Of a DNA stretch of 64,000 nucleotides, positions 33,503 to 47,069 are shown in pieces. Source of the stretch: Mactromeris polynyma (Eukaryota > Mollusca > Bivalvia > Venerida > Mactridae); assembly GCA_032209605.1 (NCBI GenBank), contig JASFXZ010000018.1, forward strand, positions 1,553,904 to 1,617,903. Direction: 5' to 3'. Within the stretch, counting starts at the first letter, position 1, and every line of letters begins with the position of its first letter. Below the pieces are notes generated by a model. That model was not told the origin of the DNA. It did no database searches and saw nothing but the letters and a program-made list of their open reading frames with translations. The translations under genes and the position numbers were made by a program.

Positions 33503-34428
33503 ATTCATGTGCAGAAGATGTTAGCTGTTTGTGCACAGAAGGTCAAGTATAGTACTGGTTTATAATTCATTCCAAGGTTCGGTTAGGTCAACTGATTTGT
33601 TTATTGAAAAATGGTCTAATAAAACAATATCAGTATCCAAGATTAAACATTAAACCAATTCATACTCATAAGGTCTTCAGAAGTTCTCATTTGTGTGTTC
33701 TTTCCTCCAAACTTAATGCTTGTAATATATAACAATAAAATGGAACCGCTGTTACATATTCAGCTCCTTCATTTCTGTCTATTCGGGTCCGTCCATATCC
33801 GTAAGGTTAAATTCTCAGAGAATGTACGTAAATAGACTGAACTTCCGTTATATTCACAATAACAAGTACCTTGACTTCGCAATCAATGTGTAATTATCTC
33901 GAGTTATCGTGATGGCTACAATAATTTCGCTGTAAAAATCAGATGTTTAGTGTTGTTCGGGCTTGACATTGATGTTTTGCAGATCAACACGAACCATTGA
34001 CTGTCCGGTGCAATAAATGTCTAACTATTATAACATTAGATGTATTTATAGGCATTGACATAATATAGTGATTTCTGTATGATTGAACCGTTTGTGAGAA
34101 CATAAACACACAATGAACGACCTTGGTCTATCAGAGTTGTCCAGAAAACAAAGATACAAACCAGCTACATGTATTCATTTACTAAAACGTAGTAGTGCTA
34201 TTTCTAATGCAGCTCTTGTAGCATTTTCGTCCTTACTTCAAATGTCTGAAGAAGAAAGGTGTGCGGGGATCATATGACAAATGGAATTGAAAATGAATGT
34301 AACGTTGTGCAGCTATGTCAAAGTACTGTCAGCAAAGAAGCATATGGTTAGAAATCATTAAATTCATCGAATTGCTGACTTCTTTGTTTCGGAGTGTATG
34401 ATGTTTTTCAACGTTTTCAGACATATAC
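33503..34428. other. Unrecognised intergenic sequence
   Basis: AT-rich DNA with no supportable gene or repeat. Confidence 0.4.
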
Positions 34429-34866
34429 GACCTAACCAGTGCTCCTGGGTTACCAACCAGTACTAACATGTTATACGACCTAACCAGTGCTCCTGGGTTA
34501 CCAACCAGTACTAACCTGTTATACGACCTAACCAGTGCTCCTGTGTTACCAACCAGTACTAACATGTTATACGACCTAACCAGTGCTCCTGGGTTACCAA
34601 CCAGTCCTAACCTGTTATACGACCTAACCAGTGCTCCTGGGTTACCAACCAGTACTAACATGTTATACGACCTAACCAGTGCTCCTGGGTTACCAACCAA
34701 TACTAACATGTTATACGACCTAACCAGTGCTCCTGGGTTACCAACCAGTCCTAACCTGTTATACGACCTAACCAGTGCTCCTGGGTTACCAACCAGTACT
34801 AGCCAGTGCTCCTGGGTTACCAACCAGTACTAACCAGTGCTCCTGGGTTACCAACCAGTACTAACC
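34429..34866. repeat. 48-bp minisatellite with a shortened tail
   Basis: Eight or so 48-bp units with GACCTAACCAGTGCTCC, TGGGTTACCAACCAG and TACTAACATGTTATAC. They are followed by about two shorter units that lack the TGTTATACGACC part. Variants are ACATGTT/ACCTGTT and AGTACT/AGTCCT. The ACATGTT form holds the palindrome AACATGTT. Both strands show spurious 16-residue repeat frames. Confidence 0.96.
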
Positions 34867-36150
34867 TGATCCCACACAAGCAGCTGACAGCATCTCCACT
34901 TAAATCAGGGTTCATATGTGGAGGGTAAATGACTGTTGATGCATTGTCTTCAGTCAAATTGTCATGGAAGAACATACACCGCGCCCGGCGAATCAAATCT
35001 GATAAAAATTATTCATATTTACGACTGGTTCCGATATGTTGCTTGCGTAGTGAAAACGCAGCCAGTCTGGTGAATTTGTGGTTCAAACGACCATGAACAT
35101 TGTGTCACATCTTGGACATTGCATTACATAAAATGTCAAGATTTCTTTACTAAATTTTGACATCAATAAAATGTTCAATGTATATACGTGTAGAAATATA
35201 CGATCGGTCAGCCGGAGGGTGTTTACTTACATCGTGTATTCAATGCGGTGTTAATTGAATGACGTGTTCAATATAAATTGATATTTAACTACTTACAGCT
35301 TTTAGATGTTTTGCTAATTCAGAAATATGTATCACGTGTGTTCACGTGTGTCTATAGCTGCGGCTATACATGTCATTTATTGTACACCGTACAAAGAAGG
35401 AAATACGGCCTTGTCTCGTTGATAGTTGCACTCAACACGCACCAATGTCTGATCATTCATAAAATGTATTTTGTTTAGAGCACTGTTTGTATCATGTTAC
35501 TCTTTTGTTTTAAAGAGTATTGTTGACAATATCGGAAGAAGTCGCGTTATGTCTATGCGGGCCAGATATTATCGTGTTTGGAGATCACTGCGGCTTATTT
35601 ATGGCCTACTTTGTGGTACAACATAACAATGTCCGTCAGCCTACTTTTATGGCTGCATGAATTTTTTAATCTTTTTGTCCCATAATGTGAAAAAATTGTT
35701 ATCATTTCATGAAATAACTCTGCATAGAAATGACAACGGGCGACTGTCTGTTCTTACAATTAGTTGAAACAGTAAATCAAACATCTATGTTGTTTCCATG
35801 ACACAATAGGACATGTTGACATTTTACTATATGTTTATATGATCGATTTGTTCATATTAGAATGCATTCAGGTTCATAGGTTTCGTGTTACGCAGCATAG
35901 CCTCTATGCCACTTCGTGAAAATTACAGGAAAATTAATAATTTCACGTACATGACATACACTTACTCAGACGTAGACTTTTGAAATGAAATCCGTGTTCC
36001 AAGGTAGACACACCCCATAAACGCAACAAACCGCATTGATACGGCGTTCTTATCAACGTGAAAGTGATCATGTGTGCAAAATCAATGTTCGCTGATAAAT
36101 ATATATTGCGCAAACCTGTCAACCCGCCATATACTTTGCTGACCTTCTTT
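34867..36150. other. Unrecognised intergenic sequence
   Basis: About 1.3 kb with no supportable exon or repeat. Open frames are at most about 80 codons. Confidence 0.4.
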
Positions 36151-36571
36151 GGTTCCCGGACACTCAGTGTTATCGCACACTCCACGTATTATGGTTCCCG
36201 GACTGTCTGTGTTATCGCACACTCCACGTATTATGGTTCCCGACTGTCAGTGTTATCGCACACTCCACGTATTATAGTTCCCGACTGTCAGTGTTATCGC
36301 ACACTCCACGTATTATGGTTCCCGGACTCTCAGTGTTATCGCACACTCCACGTATTATGGTTCCCGACTGTCAGTGTTATCGCACACTCCACGTATTATG
36401 GTTCCCGGACTGTCTGTGTTATCGCACACTCTACGTGTTATGGTTCCCGGACTGTCTGTGTTATCGCACACTCTACGTGTTATGGTTCCCGGACTGTCTG
36501 CGTTATCGCACACTCCACGTATTATGGTTCCAGAACTGTCTGCGTTATCGCACACTCCACGTTTTATGTTT
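36151..36571. repeat. 41/42-bp minisatellite (10 copies)
   Basis: Units contain GGTTCCCGGACTGTCTGTG, TTATCGCACACTCC and ACGTATTAT. Copies with a single missing G (TTCCCGACTG) are 41 bp and shift the frame. Neighbouring copies share variants (CTCTACGTGTTAT twice in a row), a sign of local unit duplication. Confidence 0.95.
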
Positions 36572-37120
36572 CCTATGACTCTATAATGAAACATATGAGT
36601 GTATATTTCGCAGTTTTCGTGTTGCGAGCTGTTCACCCGAACCGAAACTTAAATACTCACACACTGAGCAAATGGTTAAAATGACAGCAGATGGATATTA
36701 ATTAAAGCTGACAGAAGTACAAATGTTTTGTGAAAGATGGAAATGTGTAAACATAACATTAACATGATCTATACATAATTGTGTCATACATTGGTGCTTT
36801 TTACAGTGACAGATATACTCGTGTCTGAATGAAATGAAGGGATCTAGATGTAATATGTACACACTGAAACTTTCCCCTCTTTAGTTTGATCACTACCCTT
36901 GACTTAAAGTTGAATAATCTATTACGTGTTTCATTTAGCATGTATTGATACAGAGTAACACATTTATGTGGATATATTGTGAAAGATTATTCACTAGGAA
37001 GATCTATAATTGCTACTCATCGAATCCATCCATGGATCATTTAAGTAAACACTGCATTCATTGTATCACTCCGCCTTCTTCTCCTGAACGCGCGAATTAT
37101 GCATAATATTGTCGTCAGCG
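36572..37120. other. Unrecognised spacer before the large satellite
   Basis: AT-rich DNA with no recognised feature. The last bases lead directly into the satellite. Confidence 0.4.
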
Positions 37121-40100
37121 CCTCGCTGATTGGGTTGTATGGAGCTGCACTGATGTAGATGTTCATTCTCCACTCAAGTATACTTGTCTATATCACCTCT
37201 CCTCGCTGATTGGGTTGTATGGAGCTGCACTGATGTAGATGTTCATTCTCCACTCAAGTATACTTGTCTATATCACCTCTCCTCGCTGAGTGGGTTGTAT
37301 GGAGCTGCACTGATGTAGATGTTCATTCTCCACTCAAGTATACTTGTCTATATCACCTCTCCTCGCTGAATGGGTTGTATGGAGTTGCACTGATGTAGAT
37401 GTTCATTCTCCACTCAAGTATACTTGTCTATATCACCTCTCCTCGCTGAGTGGGTTGTATGGAGCTGCACTGATGTAGATGTTCATTCTCCACTCAAGTA
37501 TACTTGTCTATATCACCTCTCCTCGCTGAGTGTGTTGTATGGGGCTGCACTGATGTAGATGTTCATTCTCCACTCAAGTATACTTGTCTATATCACCTCT
37601 CCTCGCTGAGTGGGTTGTATGGAGCTGCACTGATGTAGATGTTCATTATCCACTCAAGTATACTTGTCTATATCACCTCTCCTCGCTGATTGGGTTGTAT
37701 GGGGCTGCACTGATGTAGATGTTCTCCACTCAAGTATACTTGTCTATATCACCTCTCCTCACTGATTGGGTTGTATGGAGCTGCACTGATGTAGATGTTC
37801 ATTCTCCACTCAAGTATACGTGTCTATATCACCTCTCCTCGCTGAGTGGGTTGTATGGAGCTGCACTGATGTAGATGTTCATTCTCCACTCAAGTATACT
37901 TGTCTATATCACCTCTCCTCGCTGAGTGGGTTGTATGGAGCTGCACTGATGTAGATGTTCATTCTCCACTCAAGTATACTTGTCTATATCACCTCTCCTC
38001 GCTGATTGGGTTGTATGGAGCTGCACTGATGTAGATGTTCATTCTCCACTCAAGTATACTTGTCTATATCACCTCTCCTCGCTGATTGGGTTGTATGGAG
38101 CTGCACTGATGTAGATGTTCATTATCCACTCAAGTATACTTGTCTATATCACCTCTCCTCGCTGATTGGGTTGTATGGAGCTGCACTGATGTAGATGTTC
38201 ATTCTCCACTCAAGTATACTTGTCTATATCACCTCTCCTCGCTGAGTGGGTTGTATGGAGCTGCACTGATGTAGATGTTCATTCTCCACTCAAGTATACT
38301 TGTCTATATCACCTCTCCTCGCTGAGTGTGTTGTATGGAGCTGCACTGATGTAGATGTTCATTCTCCACTCAAGTATACTTGTCTATATCACCTCTCCTC
38401 GCTGAGTGGGTTGTATGGAGCTGCACTGATGTAGATGTTCATTATCCACTCAAGTATACTTGTCTATATCACCTCTCCTCGCTGATTGGGTTGTATGGAG
38501 CTGCACTGATGTAGATGTTCATTCTCCACTCAAGTATACTTGTCTATATCACCTCTCCTCGCTGAGTGGGTTGTATGGAGCTGCACTGATGTAGATGTTC
38601 ATTCTCCGCTCAAGTATACTTGTCTATATCACCTCTCCTCACTGATTGGGTTGTATGGAGCTGCACTGATGTAGATGTTCACCACTCAAGTATACTTGTC
38701 TATATCACCTCTCCTCGCTGAGTGGGTTGTATGGAGCTGCACTGATGTAGATGTTCATTATCCACTCAAGTATACTTGTCTATATCACCTCTCCTCGCTG
38801 ATTGGGTTGTATGGAGCTGCACTGATGTAGATGTTCATTCTCCGCTCAAGTATACTTGTCTATATCACCTCTCCTCGCTGATTGGGTTGTATGGAGCTGC
38901 ACTGATGTAGATGTTCATTCTCCACTCAAGTATACTTGTCTATATCACCTCTCCTCGCTGAGTGGGTTGTATGGAGCTGCACTGATGTAGATGTTCATTC
39001 TCCGTTCAAGTATACTTGTCTATATCACCTCTCCTCGCTGATTGGGTTGTATGGAGCTGCACTGATGTAGATGTTCTCCACTCAAGTATACTTGTCTATA
39101 TCACCTCTCCTCGCTGAGTGTGTTGTATGGAGCTGCACTGATGTAGATGTTCATTCTCCACTCAAGTATACTTGTCTATATCACCTCTCCTCGCTGATTG
39201 GGTTGTATGGAGCTGCACTGATGTAGATGTTCTCCACTCAAGTATACTTGTCTATATCACCTCGCCTCGCTGATTGGGTTGTATGGAGCTGCACTGATGT
39301 AGATGTTCATTCTCCACTCAAGTATACTTGTCTATATCACCTCTCCTCGCTGAGTGGGTTGTATGGAGCTGCACTGATGTACATGTTCATTCTCCGCTCA
39401 AGTATACTTGTCTATATCACCTCTCCTCGCTGATTGGGTTGTATGGAGCTGCACTGATGTAGATGTTCTCCACTCAAGTATACTTGTCTATATCACCTCG
39501 CCTTGCTGATTGGGTTGTATGGAGCTGCACTGATGTAGATGTTCATTCTCCACTCAAGTATACTTGTCTATATCACCTCTCCTCGCTGAGTGGGTTGTAT
39601 GGAGCTGCACTGATGTAGATGTTCATTCTCCACTCAAGTATACTTGTCTATATCACCTCTCCTCGCTGAATGGGTTGTATGGAGTTGCACTGATGTAGAT
39701 GTTCATTCTCCACTCAAGTATACTTGTCTATATCACCTCTCCTCGCTGAGTGGGTTGTATGGAGCTGCACTGATGTAGATGTTCATTCTCCACTCAAGTA
39801 TACTTGTCTATATCACCTCTCCTCGCTGAGTGTGTTGTATGGGGCTGCACTGATGTAGATGTTCATTCTCCACTCAAGTATACTTGTCTATATCACCTCT
39901 CCTCGCTGAGTGGGTTGTATGGAGCTGCACTGATGTAGATGTTCATTATCCACTCAAGTATACTTGTCTATATCACCTCTCCTCGCTGATTGGGTTGTAT
40001 GGGGCTGCACTGATGTAGATGTTCTCCACTCAAGTATACTTGTCTATATCACCTCTCCTCACTGATTGGGTTGTATGGAGCTGCACTGATGTAGATGTTC

Positions 40101-43100
40101 ATTCTCCACTCAAGTATACGTGTCTATATCACCTCTCCTCGCTGAGTGGGTTGTATGGAGCTGCACTGATGTAGATGTTCATTCTCCACTCAAGTATACT
40201 TGTCTATATCACCTCTCCTCGCTGAGTGGGTTGTATGGAGCTGCACTGATGTAGATGTTCATTCTCCACTCAAGTATACTTGTCTATATCACCTCTCCTC
40301 GCTGATTGGGTTGTATGGAGCTGCACTGATGTAGATGTTCATTCTCCACTCAAGTATACTTGTCTATATCACCTCTCCTCGCTGATTGGGTTGTATGGAG
40401 CTGCACTGATGTAGATGTTCATTATCCACTCAAGTATACTTGTCTATATCACCTCTCCTCGCTGATTGGGTTGTATGGAGCTGCACTGATGTAGATGTTC
40501 ATTCTCCACTCAAGTATACTTGTCTATATCACCTCTCCTCGCTGAGTGGGTTGTATGGAGCTGCACTGATGTAGATGTTCATTCTCCACTCAAGTATACT
40601 TGTCTATATCACCTCTCCTCGCTGAGTGTGTTGTATGGAGCTGCACTGATGTAGATGTTCATTCTCCACTCAAGTATACTTGTCTATATCACCTCTCCTC
40701 GCTGAGTGGGTTGTATGGAGCTGCACTGATGTAGATGTTCATTATCCACTCAAGTATACTTGTCTATATCACCTCTCCTCGCTGATTGGGTTGTATGGAG
40801 CTGCACTGATGTAGATGTTCATTCTCCACTCAAGTATACTTGTCTATATCACCTCTCCTCGCTGAGTGGGTTGTATGGAGCTGCACTGATGTAGATGTTC
40901 ATTCTCCGCTCAAGTATACTTGTCTATATCACCTCTCCTCACTGATTGGGTTGTATGGAGCTGCACTGATGTAGATGTTCACCACTCAAGTATACTTGTC
41001 TATATCACCTCTCCTCGCTGAGTGGGTTGTATGGAGCTGCACTGATGTAGATGTTCATTATCCACTCAAGTATACTTGTCTATATCACCTCTCCTCGCTG
41101 ATTGGGTTGTATGGAGCTGCACTGATGTAGATGTTCATTCTCCGCTCAAGTATACTTGTCTATATCACCTCTCCTCGCTGATTGGGTTGTATGGAGCTGC
41201 ACTGATGTAGATGTTCATTCTCCACTCAAGTATACTTGTCTATATCACCTCTCCTCGCTGAGTGGGTTGTATGGAGCTGCACTGATGTAGATGTTCATTC
41301 TCCGCTCAAGTATACTTGTCTATATCACCTCTCCTCGCTGATTGGGTTGTATGGAGCTGCACTGATGTAGATGTTCTCCACTCAAGTATACTTGTCTATA
41401 TCACCTCTCCTCGCTGAGTGTGTTGTATGGAGCTGCACTGATGTAGATGTTCATTCTCCACTCAAGTATACTTGTCTATATCACCTCTCCTCGCTGATTG
41501 GGTTGTATGGAGCTGCACTGATGTAGATGTTCTCCACTCAAGTATACTTGTCTATATCACCTCGCCTCGCTGATTGGGTTGTATGGAGCTGCACTGATGT
41601 AGATGTTCATTCTCCACTCAAGTATACTTGTCTATATCACCTCTCCTCGCTGAGTGGGTTGTATGGAGCTGCACTGATGTACATGTTCATTCTCCACTCA
41701 AGTATACTTGTCTATATCACCTCTCCTCGCTGATTGGGTTGTATGGAGCTGCACTGATGTAGATGTTCTCCACTCAAGTATACTTGTCTATATCACCTCG
41801 CCTCGCTGATTGGGTTGTATGGAGCTGCACTGATGTAGATGTTCATTCTCCACTCAAGTATACTTGTCTATATCACCTCTCCTCGCTGAGTGGGTTGTAT
41901 GGAGCTGCACTGATGTACATGTTCATTCTCCACTCAAGTATACTTGTCTATATCACCTCTCCTCGCTGATTGGGTTGTATGGAGCTGCACTGATGTAGAT
42001 GTTCATTCTCCACTCAAGTATACTTGTCTATATCACCTCTCCTCGCTGAGTGGGTTGTATGGAGCTGCACTGATGTAGATGTTCATTCTCCACTCAAGTA
42101 TACTTGTCTATATCACCTCTCCTCGCTGAGTGGGTTGTATGGAGCTGCACTGATGTAGATGTTCATTCTCCACTCAAGTATACTTGTCTATATCACCTCT
42201 CCTCGCTGAGTGGGTTGTATGGAGCTGCACTGATGTAGATGTTCATTCTCCACTCAAGTATACTTGTCTATATCACCTCTCCTCGCTGATTGGGTTGTAT
42301 GGAGCTGCACTGATGTACATGTTCATTCTCCACTCAAGTATACTTGTCTATATCACCTCTCCTCGCTGATTGGGTTGTATGGAGCTGCACTGATGTAGAT
42401 GTTCATTCTCCACTCAAGTATACTTGTCTATATCACCTCTCCTCGCTGAGTGGGTTGTATGGAGCTGCACTGATGTACATGTTCATTCTCCACTCAAGTA
42501 TACATGTCTATATCACCTCTCCTCGCTGAGTGGGTTGTATGGAGCTGCACTGATGTACATGTTCATTCTCCACTCAAGTATACTTGTCTATATCACCTCT
42601 CCTCGCTGATTGGGTTGTATGGAGCTGCACTGACGTAGATGTTCATTCTCCACTCAAGTATACTTGTCTATATCACCTCTCCTCTGAGTGGGTTGTATGG
42701 AGCTGCACTGATGTAGATGTTCATTCTCCACTCAAGTATACTTGTCTATATCACCTCTCCTCGCTGATTGGGTTGTATGGGGCTGCACTGATGTAGATGT
42801 TCTCCACTCAAGTATACTTGTCTATATCACCTCTCCTCGCTGATTGGGTTGTATGGGGCTGCACTGATGTAGATGTTCTCCACTCAAGTATACTTGTCTA
42901 TATCACCTCTCCTCGCTGATTGGGTTGTATGGGGCTGCACTGATGTAGATGTTCATTATCCACTCAAGTATACTTGTCTATATCACCTCTCCTCGCTGAT
43001 TGGGTTGTATGGAGCTGCACTGATGTAGATGTTCATTCTCCACTCAAGTATACTTGTCTATATCACCTCTCCTCGCTGAGTGGGTTGTATGGAGCTGCAC

Positions 43101-45615
43101 TGATGTAGATGTTCATTCTCCACTCAAGTATACTTGTCTATATCACCTCTCCTCGCTGATTGGGTTGTATGGAGCTGCACTGATGTAGATGTTCATTCTC
43201 CACTCAAGTATACTTGTCTATATCACCTCTCCTCGCTGATTGGGTTGTATGGAGCTGCACTGATGTAGATGTTCATTATCCACTCAAGTATACTTGTCTA
43301 TATCACCTCTCCTCGCTGATTGGGTTGTATGGAGCTGCACTGATGTAGATGTTCATTCTCCGCTCAAGTATACTTGTCTATATCACCTCTCCTCGCTGAG
43401 TGGGTTGTATGGAGCTGCACTGATGTAGATGTTCATTCTCCACTCAAGTATACTTGTCTATATCACCTCTCCTCGCTGATTGGGTTGTATGGAGCTGCAC
43501 TGATGTAGATGTTCTCCACTCAAGTATACTTGTCTATATCACCTCGCCTCGCTGATTGGGTTGTATGGAGCTGCACTGATGTAGATGTTCATTCTCCACT
43601 CAAGTATACTTGTCTATATCACCTCTCCTCACTGATTGGGTTGTATGGAGCTGCACTGATGTAGATGTTCATTCTCCACTCAAGTATACTTGTCTATATC
43701 ACCTCTCCTCGCTGATTGGGTTGTATGGAGCTGCACTGATGTAGATGTTCATTCTCCACTCAAGTATACTTGTCTATATCACCTCTCCTCGCTGATTGGG
43801 TTGTATGGAGCTGCACTGATGTAGATGTTCATTCTCCACTCAAGTATACTTGTCTATATCACCTCTCCTCACTGATTGGGTTGTATGGAGCTGCACTGAT
43901 GTAGATGTTCATTCTCCACTCAAGTATACTTGTCTATATCACCTCTCCTCGCTGAGTGGGTTGTATGGAGCTGCACTGATGTAGATGTTCATTCTCCACT
44001 CAAGTATACTTGTCTATATCACCTCTCCTCGCTGATTGGGTTGTATGGAGCTGCACTGATGTAGATGTTCATTCTCCACTCAAGTATACTTGTCTATATC
44101 ACCTCTCCTCGCTGATTGGGTTGTATGGAGCTGCACTGATGTAGATGTTCATTCTCCACTCAAGTATACTTGTCTATATCACCTCTCCTCGCTGAGTGGG
44201 TTGTATGGAGCTGCACTGATGTAGATGTTCATTATCCACTCAAGTATACTTGTCTATATCACCTCTCCTCGCTGATTGGGTTGTATGGGGCTGCACTGAT
44301 GTAGATGTTCATTCTCCACTCAAGTATACTTGTCTATATCACCTCTCCTCGCTGAGTGGGTTGTATGGGGCTGCACTGATGTAGATGTTCATTCTCCACT
44401 CAAGTATACTTGTCTATATCACCTCTCCTCGCTGAGTGGGTTGTATGGAGCTGCACTGATGTAGATGTTCATTATCCACTCAAGTATACTTGTCTATATC
44501 ACCTCTCCTCGCTGATTGGGTTGTATGGGGCTGCACTGATGTAGATGTTCTCCACTCAAGTATACTTGTCTATATCACCTCTCCTCGCTGATTGGGTTGT
44601 ATGGAGCTGCACTGATGTAGATGTTCATTCTCCACTCAAGTATACTTGTCTATATCACCTCTCCTCGCTGAGTGGGTTGTATGGAGCTGCACTGATGTAG
44701 ATGTTCATTCTCCGCTCAAGTATACTTGTCTATATCACCTCTCCTCACTGAGTGGGTTGTATGGAACTGCACTGATGTAGATGTTCATTCTCCACTCAAG
44801 TATACTTGTCTATATCACCTCTCCTCGCTGATTGGGTTGTATGGAGCTGCACTGATGTAGATGTTCTCCACTCAAGTATACTTGTCTATATCACCTCTCC
44901 TCGCTGATTGGGTTGTATGGAGCTGCACTGATGTAGATGTTCATTCTCCGCTCAAGTATACTTGTCTATATCACCTCTCCTCGCTGAGTGGGTTGTATGG
45001 AGCTGCACTGATGTAGATGTTCATTCTCCACTCAAGTATACTTGTCTATATCACCTCTCCTCGCTGAGTGGGTTGTATGGAGCTGCACTGATGTAGATGT
45101 TCATTCTCCACTCAAGTATACTTGTCTATATCACCTCTCCTCGCTGAGTGGGTTGTATGGAGCTGCACTGATGTAGATGTTCATTCTCCACTCAAGTATA
45201 CTTGTCTATATCACCTCTCCTCGCTGAGTGGGTTGTATGGAGCTGCACTGAAGTAGATGTTCATTCTCCACTCAAGTATACTTGTCTATATCACCTCTCC
45301 TCGCTGATTGGGTTGTATGGAGCTGCACTGATGTAGATGTTCATTCTCCACTCAAGTATACTTGTCTATATCACCTGTCCTCGCTGAGTGGGTTGTATGG
45401 AGCTGCACTGATGTAGATGTTCATTATCCACTCAAGTATACTTGTCTATATCACCTCTCCTCGCTGAGTGGGTTGTATGGAGCTGCACTGATGTAGATGT
45501 TCATTCTCCACTCAAGTATACTTGTCTATATCACCTCTCCTCGCTGATTGGGTTGTATGGAGCTGCACTGATGTAGATGTTCATTCTCCACTCAAGTATA
45601 CTTGTCTATATCACC
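37121..45615. repeat. 80-bp satellite array (about 106 monomers, 8.5 kb)
   Basis: A head-to-tail array of an 80-bp monomer: CTCGCTGATTGGGTTGTATG, GAGCTGCACTGATGTAGATG, TTCATTCTCCACTC, AAGTATACTTGTCTATATC and ACCTCTC. Frequent variants are GATTGGG/GAGTGGG, GGAGC/GGGGC, CATTCT/CATTAT and CCACTC/CCGCTC. Several monomers are 76 bp through loss of 4 bases (GTTCTCC or GTTCACC). Each monomer contains the perfect 12-bp palindrome CAAGTATACTTG. Segments 37181-39480 and 39481-41780 are near-identical at a 2300-bp offset. Short open frames of 60-70 codons inside are not genes. Confidence 0.99.
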
Positions 45616-45860
45616 ACTCAGTATGATTGTATACAACTTTTACTTCGTTCTATGTTTATGGTCTTGATTTGAATATGTATTCAATATTACTTGTATGACA
45701 TACTAAATGATTTGCATACATTATGGAAGATCTGATTCAAGTCCCATTCTACGTATGTTTACCTGATATATTTATAGACCCATTTATGATAAACACCTTA
45801 TATTTATAATCAAGCAAGTAATCATGCGATATGTAGAGTACATGTACTTAAGCTATTATG
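45616..45860. other. Spacer between satellite and MITE
   Basis: AT-rich unique sequence. Nothing recognised. Confidence 0.35.
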
Positions 45861-46192
45861 TATGGTGGCATATCACTGCCACCAGTTAGCATGATATCGT
45901 TCGCGAATTGTTTCGTGTTAACTACTTAATTATTACGATAACTATCTAGCTATCTAGTTAATATTCGTGTTACATTTTCGGTAAGATAACTATCATAAAA
46001 CTAGAAACAGGCTTTAAAGTGCCCAGAACTGCCACCTCTTACCTTTTTATGATGTATTTCACTATATTTAAGTGGCAACACGAATCTTATATAGTTGACC
46101 ACTTATTATGTTACTTAATAACTCAAATTCGCGAATTTCACTTAAGATTCGTACGCTATCATGCTAACTGGTGGCAGTAATATGCCACCATA
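45861..46192. mobile_element. MITE with 36-bp terminal inverted repeats and a 6-bp target duplication
   Basis: The left end TATGGTGGCATATCACTGCC continues through ACCAGTTAGCATGATA (45861-45896) and is matched, with one mismatch, by the inverted right end finishing TGCCACCATA at 46192. ATTATG flanks it on both sides (45855-45860 and 46193-46198). The inner regions retain weaker inverted similarity around TTCGCGAATT. There is no transposase. A 6-bp duplication is uncommon among animal DNA transposons (Dada-type elements make 6-7 bp), so the superfamily is open. Confidence 0.88.
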
Positions 46193-46198
46193 ATTATG

Positions 46199-46899
46199 AG
46201 TATCTGATATCTGCATCTAGCCATATTTTGCTGTGACCTTCAAAATGTCGTAATGAACTGAAAACAGGATATCTAAGTAAACTTTATCGTGCATGTTTTC
46301 CACTCCGATATAACCAACCGCTTCTCAGAAGACGATACATAGATTTGGGATGGTTTGTTTAAGTTATCGTAATTGTTGATTACCATCATTATCATAATAA
46401 TTAATTCACCGAGTAAACATCGTTTGGATTATTTTTCTTACCATATGATGTTAGGTACGTTCATATGTCCGTCTGAGTCTAAAGTTTGGCCGTCCAAATA
46501 CGACATGTAGCATCAATTCACAGTATGGTTGATGTTTTTATAATCAGCATGTAAATGCACCACCCTATCTTAAAAATGCTCCATCATATTCCCTCAGTGG
46601 TTTGAATTGGCGTGTTTGTATCCGTGTATATCCGTGTTGTATAGCTTGTTTACGTGCTGTGAATTATAAGACGCTTGTACTAGTTTTGTACTATTGCAAT
46701 AGTTTGCAATTTTCGAACGCATGTAATTCTGTATGTGAACGATATGTAAGCAATGAAATCACTCACTTGTCTTTGAATTACTCGAAACAAATTTAAGTTA
46801 GAAGATATTTACTGTGGGTGATTATATATACGTGTAGGATAGTGAAAGGACATTGACAGGTAAAGATTTTATCTTAATCAATTAATTATTAAGACAAGA
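46199..46899. other. Unrecognised intergenic sequence
   Basis: AT-rich DNA. A 64-codon open frame (46602-46796) has no domain. Confidence 0.4.
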
Positions 46900-47069
46900 G
46901 CGTTGAGATGCGAGTGTAGCGCTGAGATGCGAGTGTAGCGCTGAGATGCGAGTGTAGCGCTGAGATGCGAGTGTAGCGCTGAGATGCGAGTGTAGCGCTG
47001 AGATGCGAGTGTAGCGCTGAGATGCGAGTGTAGCGCTGAGATGCGAGTGTAGCGCTGAGATGCGAGTGT
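46900..47069. repeat. 19-bp minisatellite (9 copies)
   Basis: Nine almost identical units of GCTGAGATGCGAGTGTAGC at exact 19-bp spacing, the first with GTTGAG. Unit junctions form the palindrome AGCGCT. All three minus frames are open and spurious. Confidence 0.96.

Noticed and set aside
37121..45615. Possible CRISPR-like array, because of regular direct repeats
   Set aside because: Monomers are contiguous without unique spacers, there are no cas genes, and the DNA is eukaryotic.
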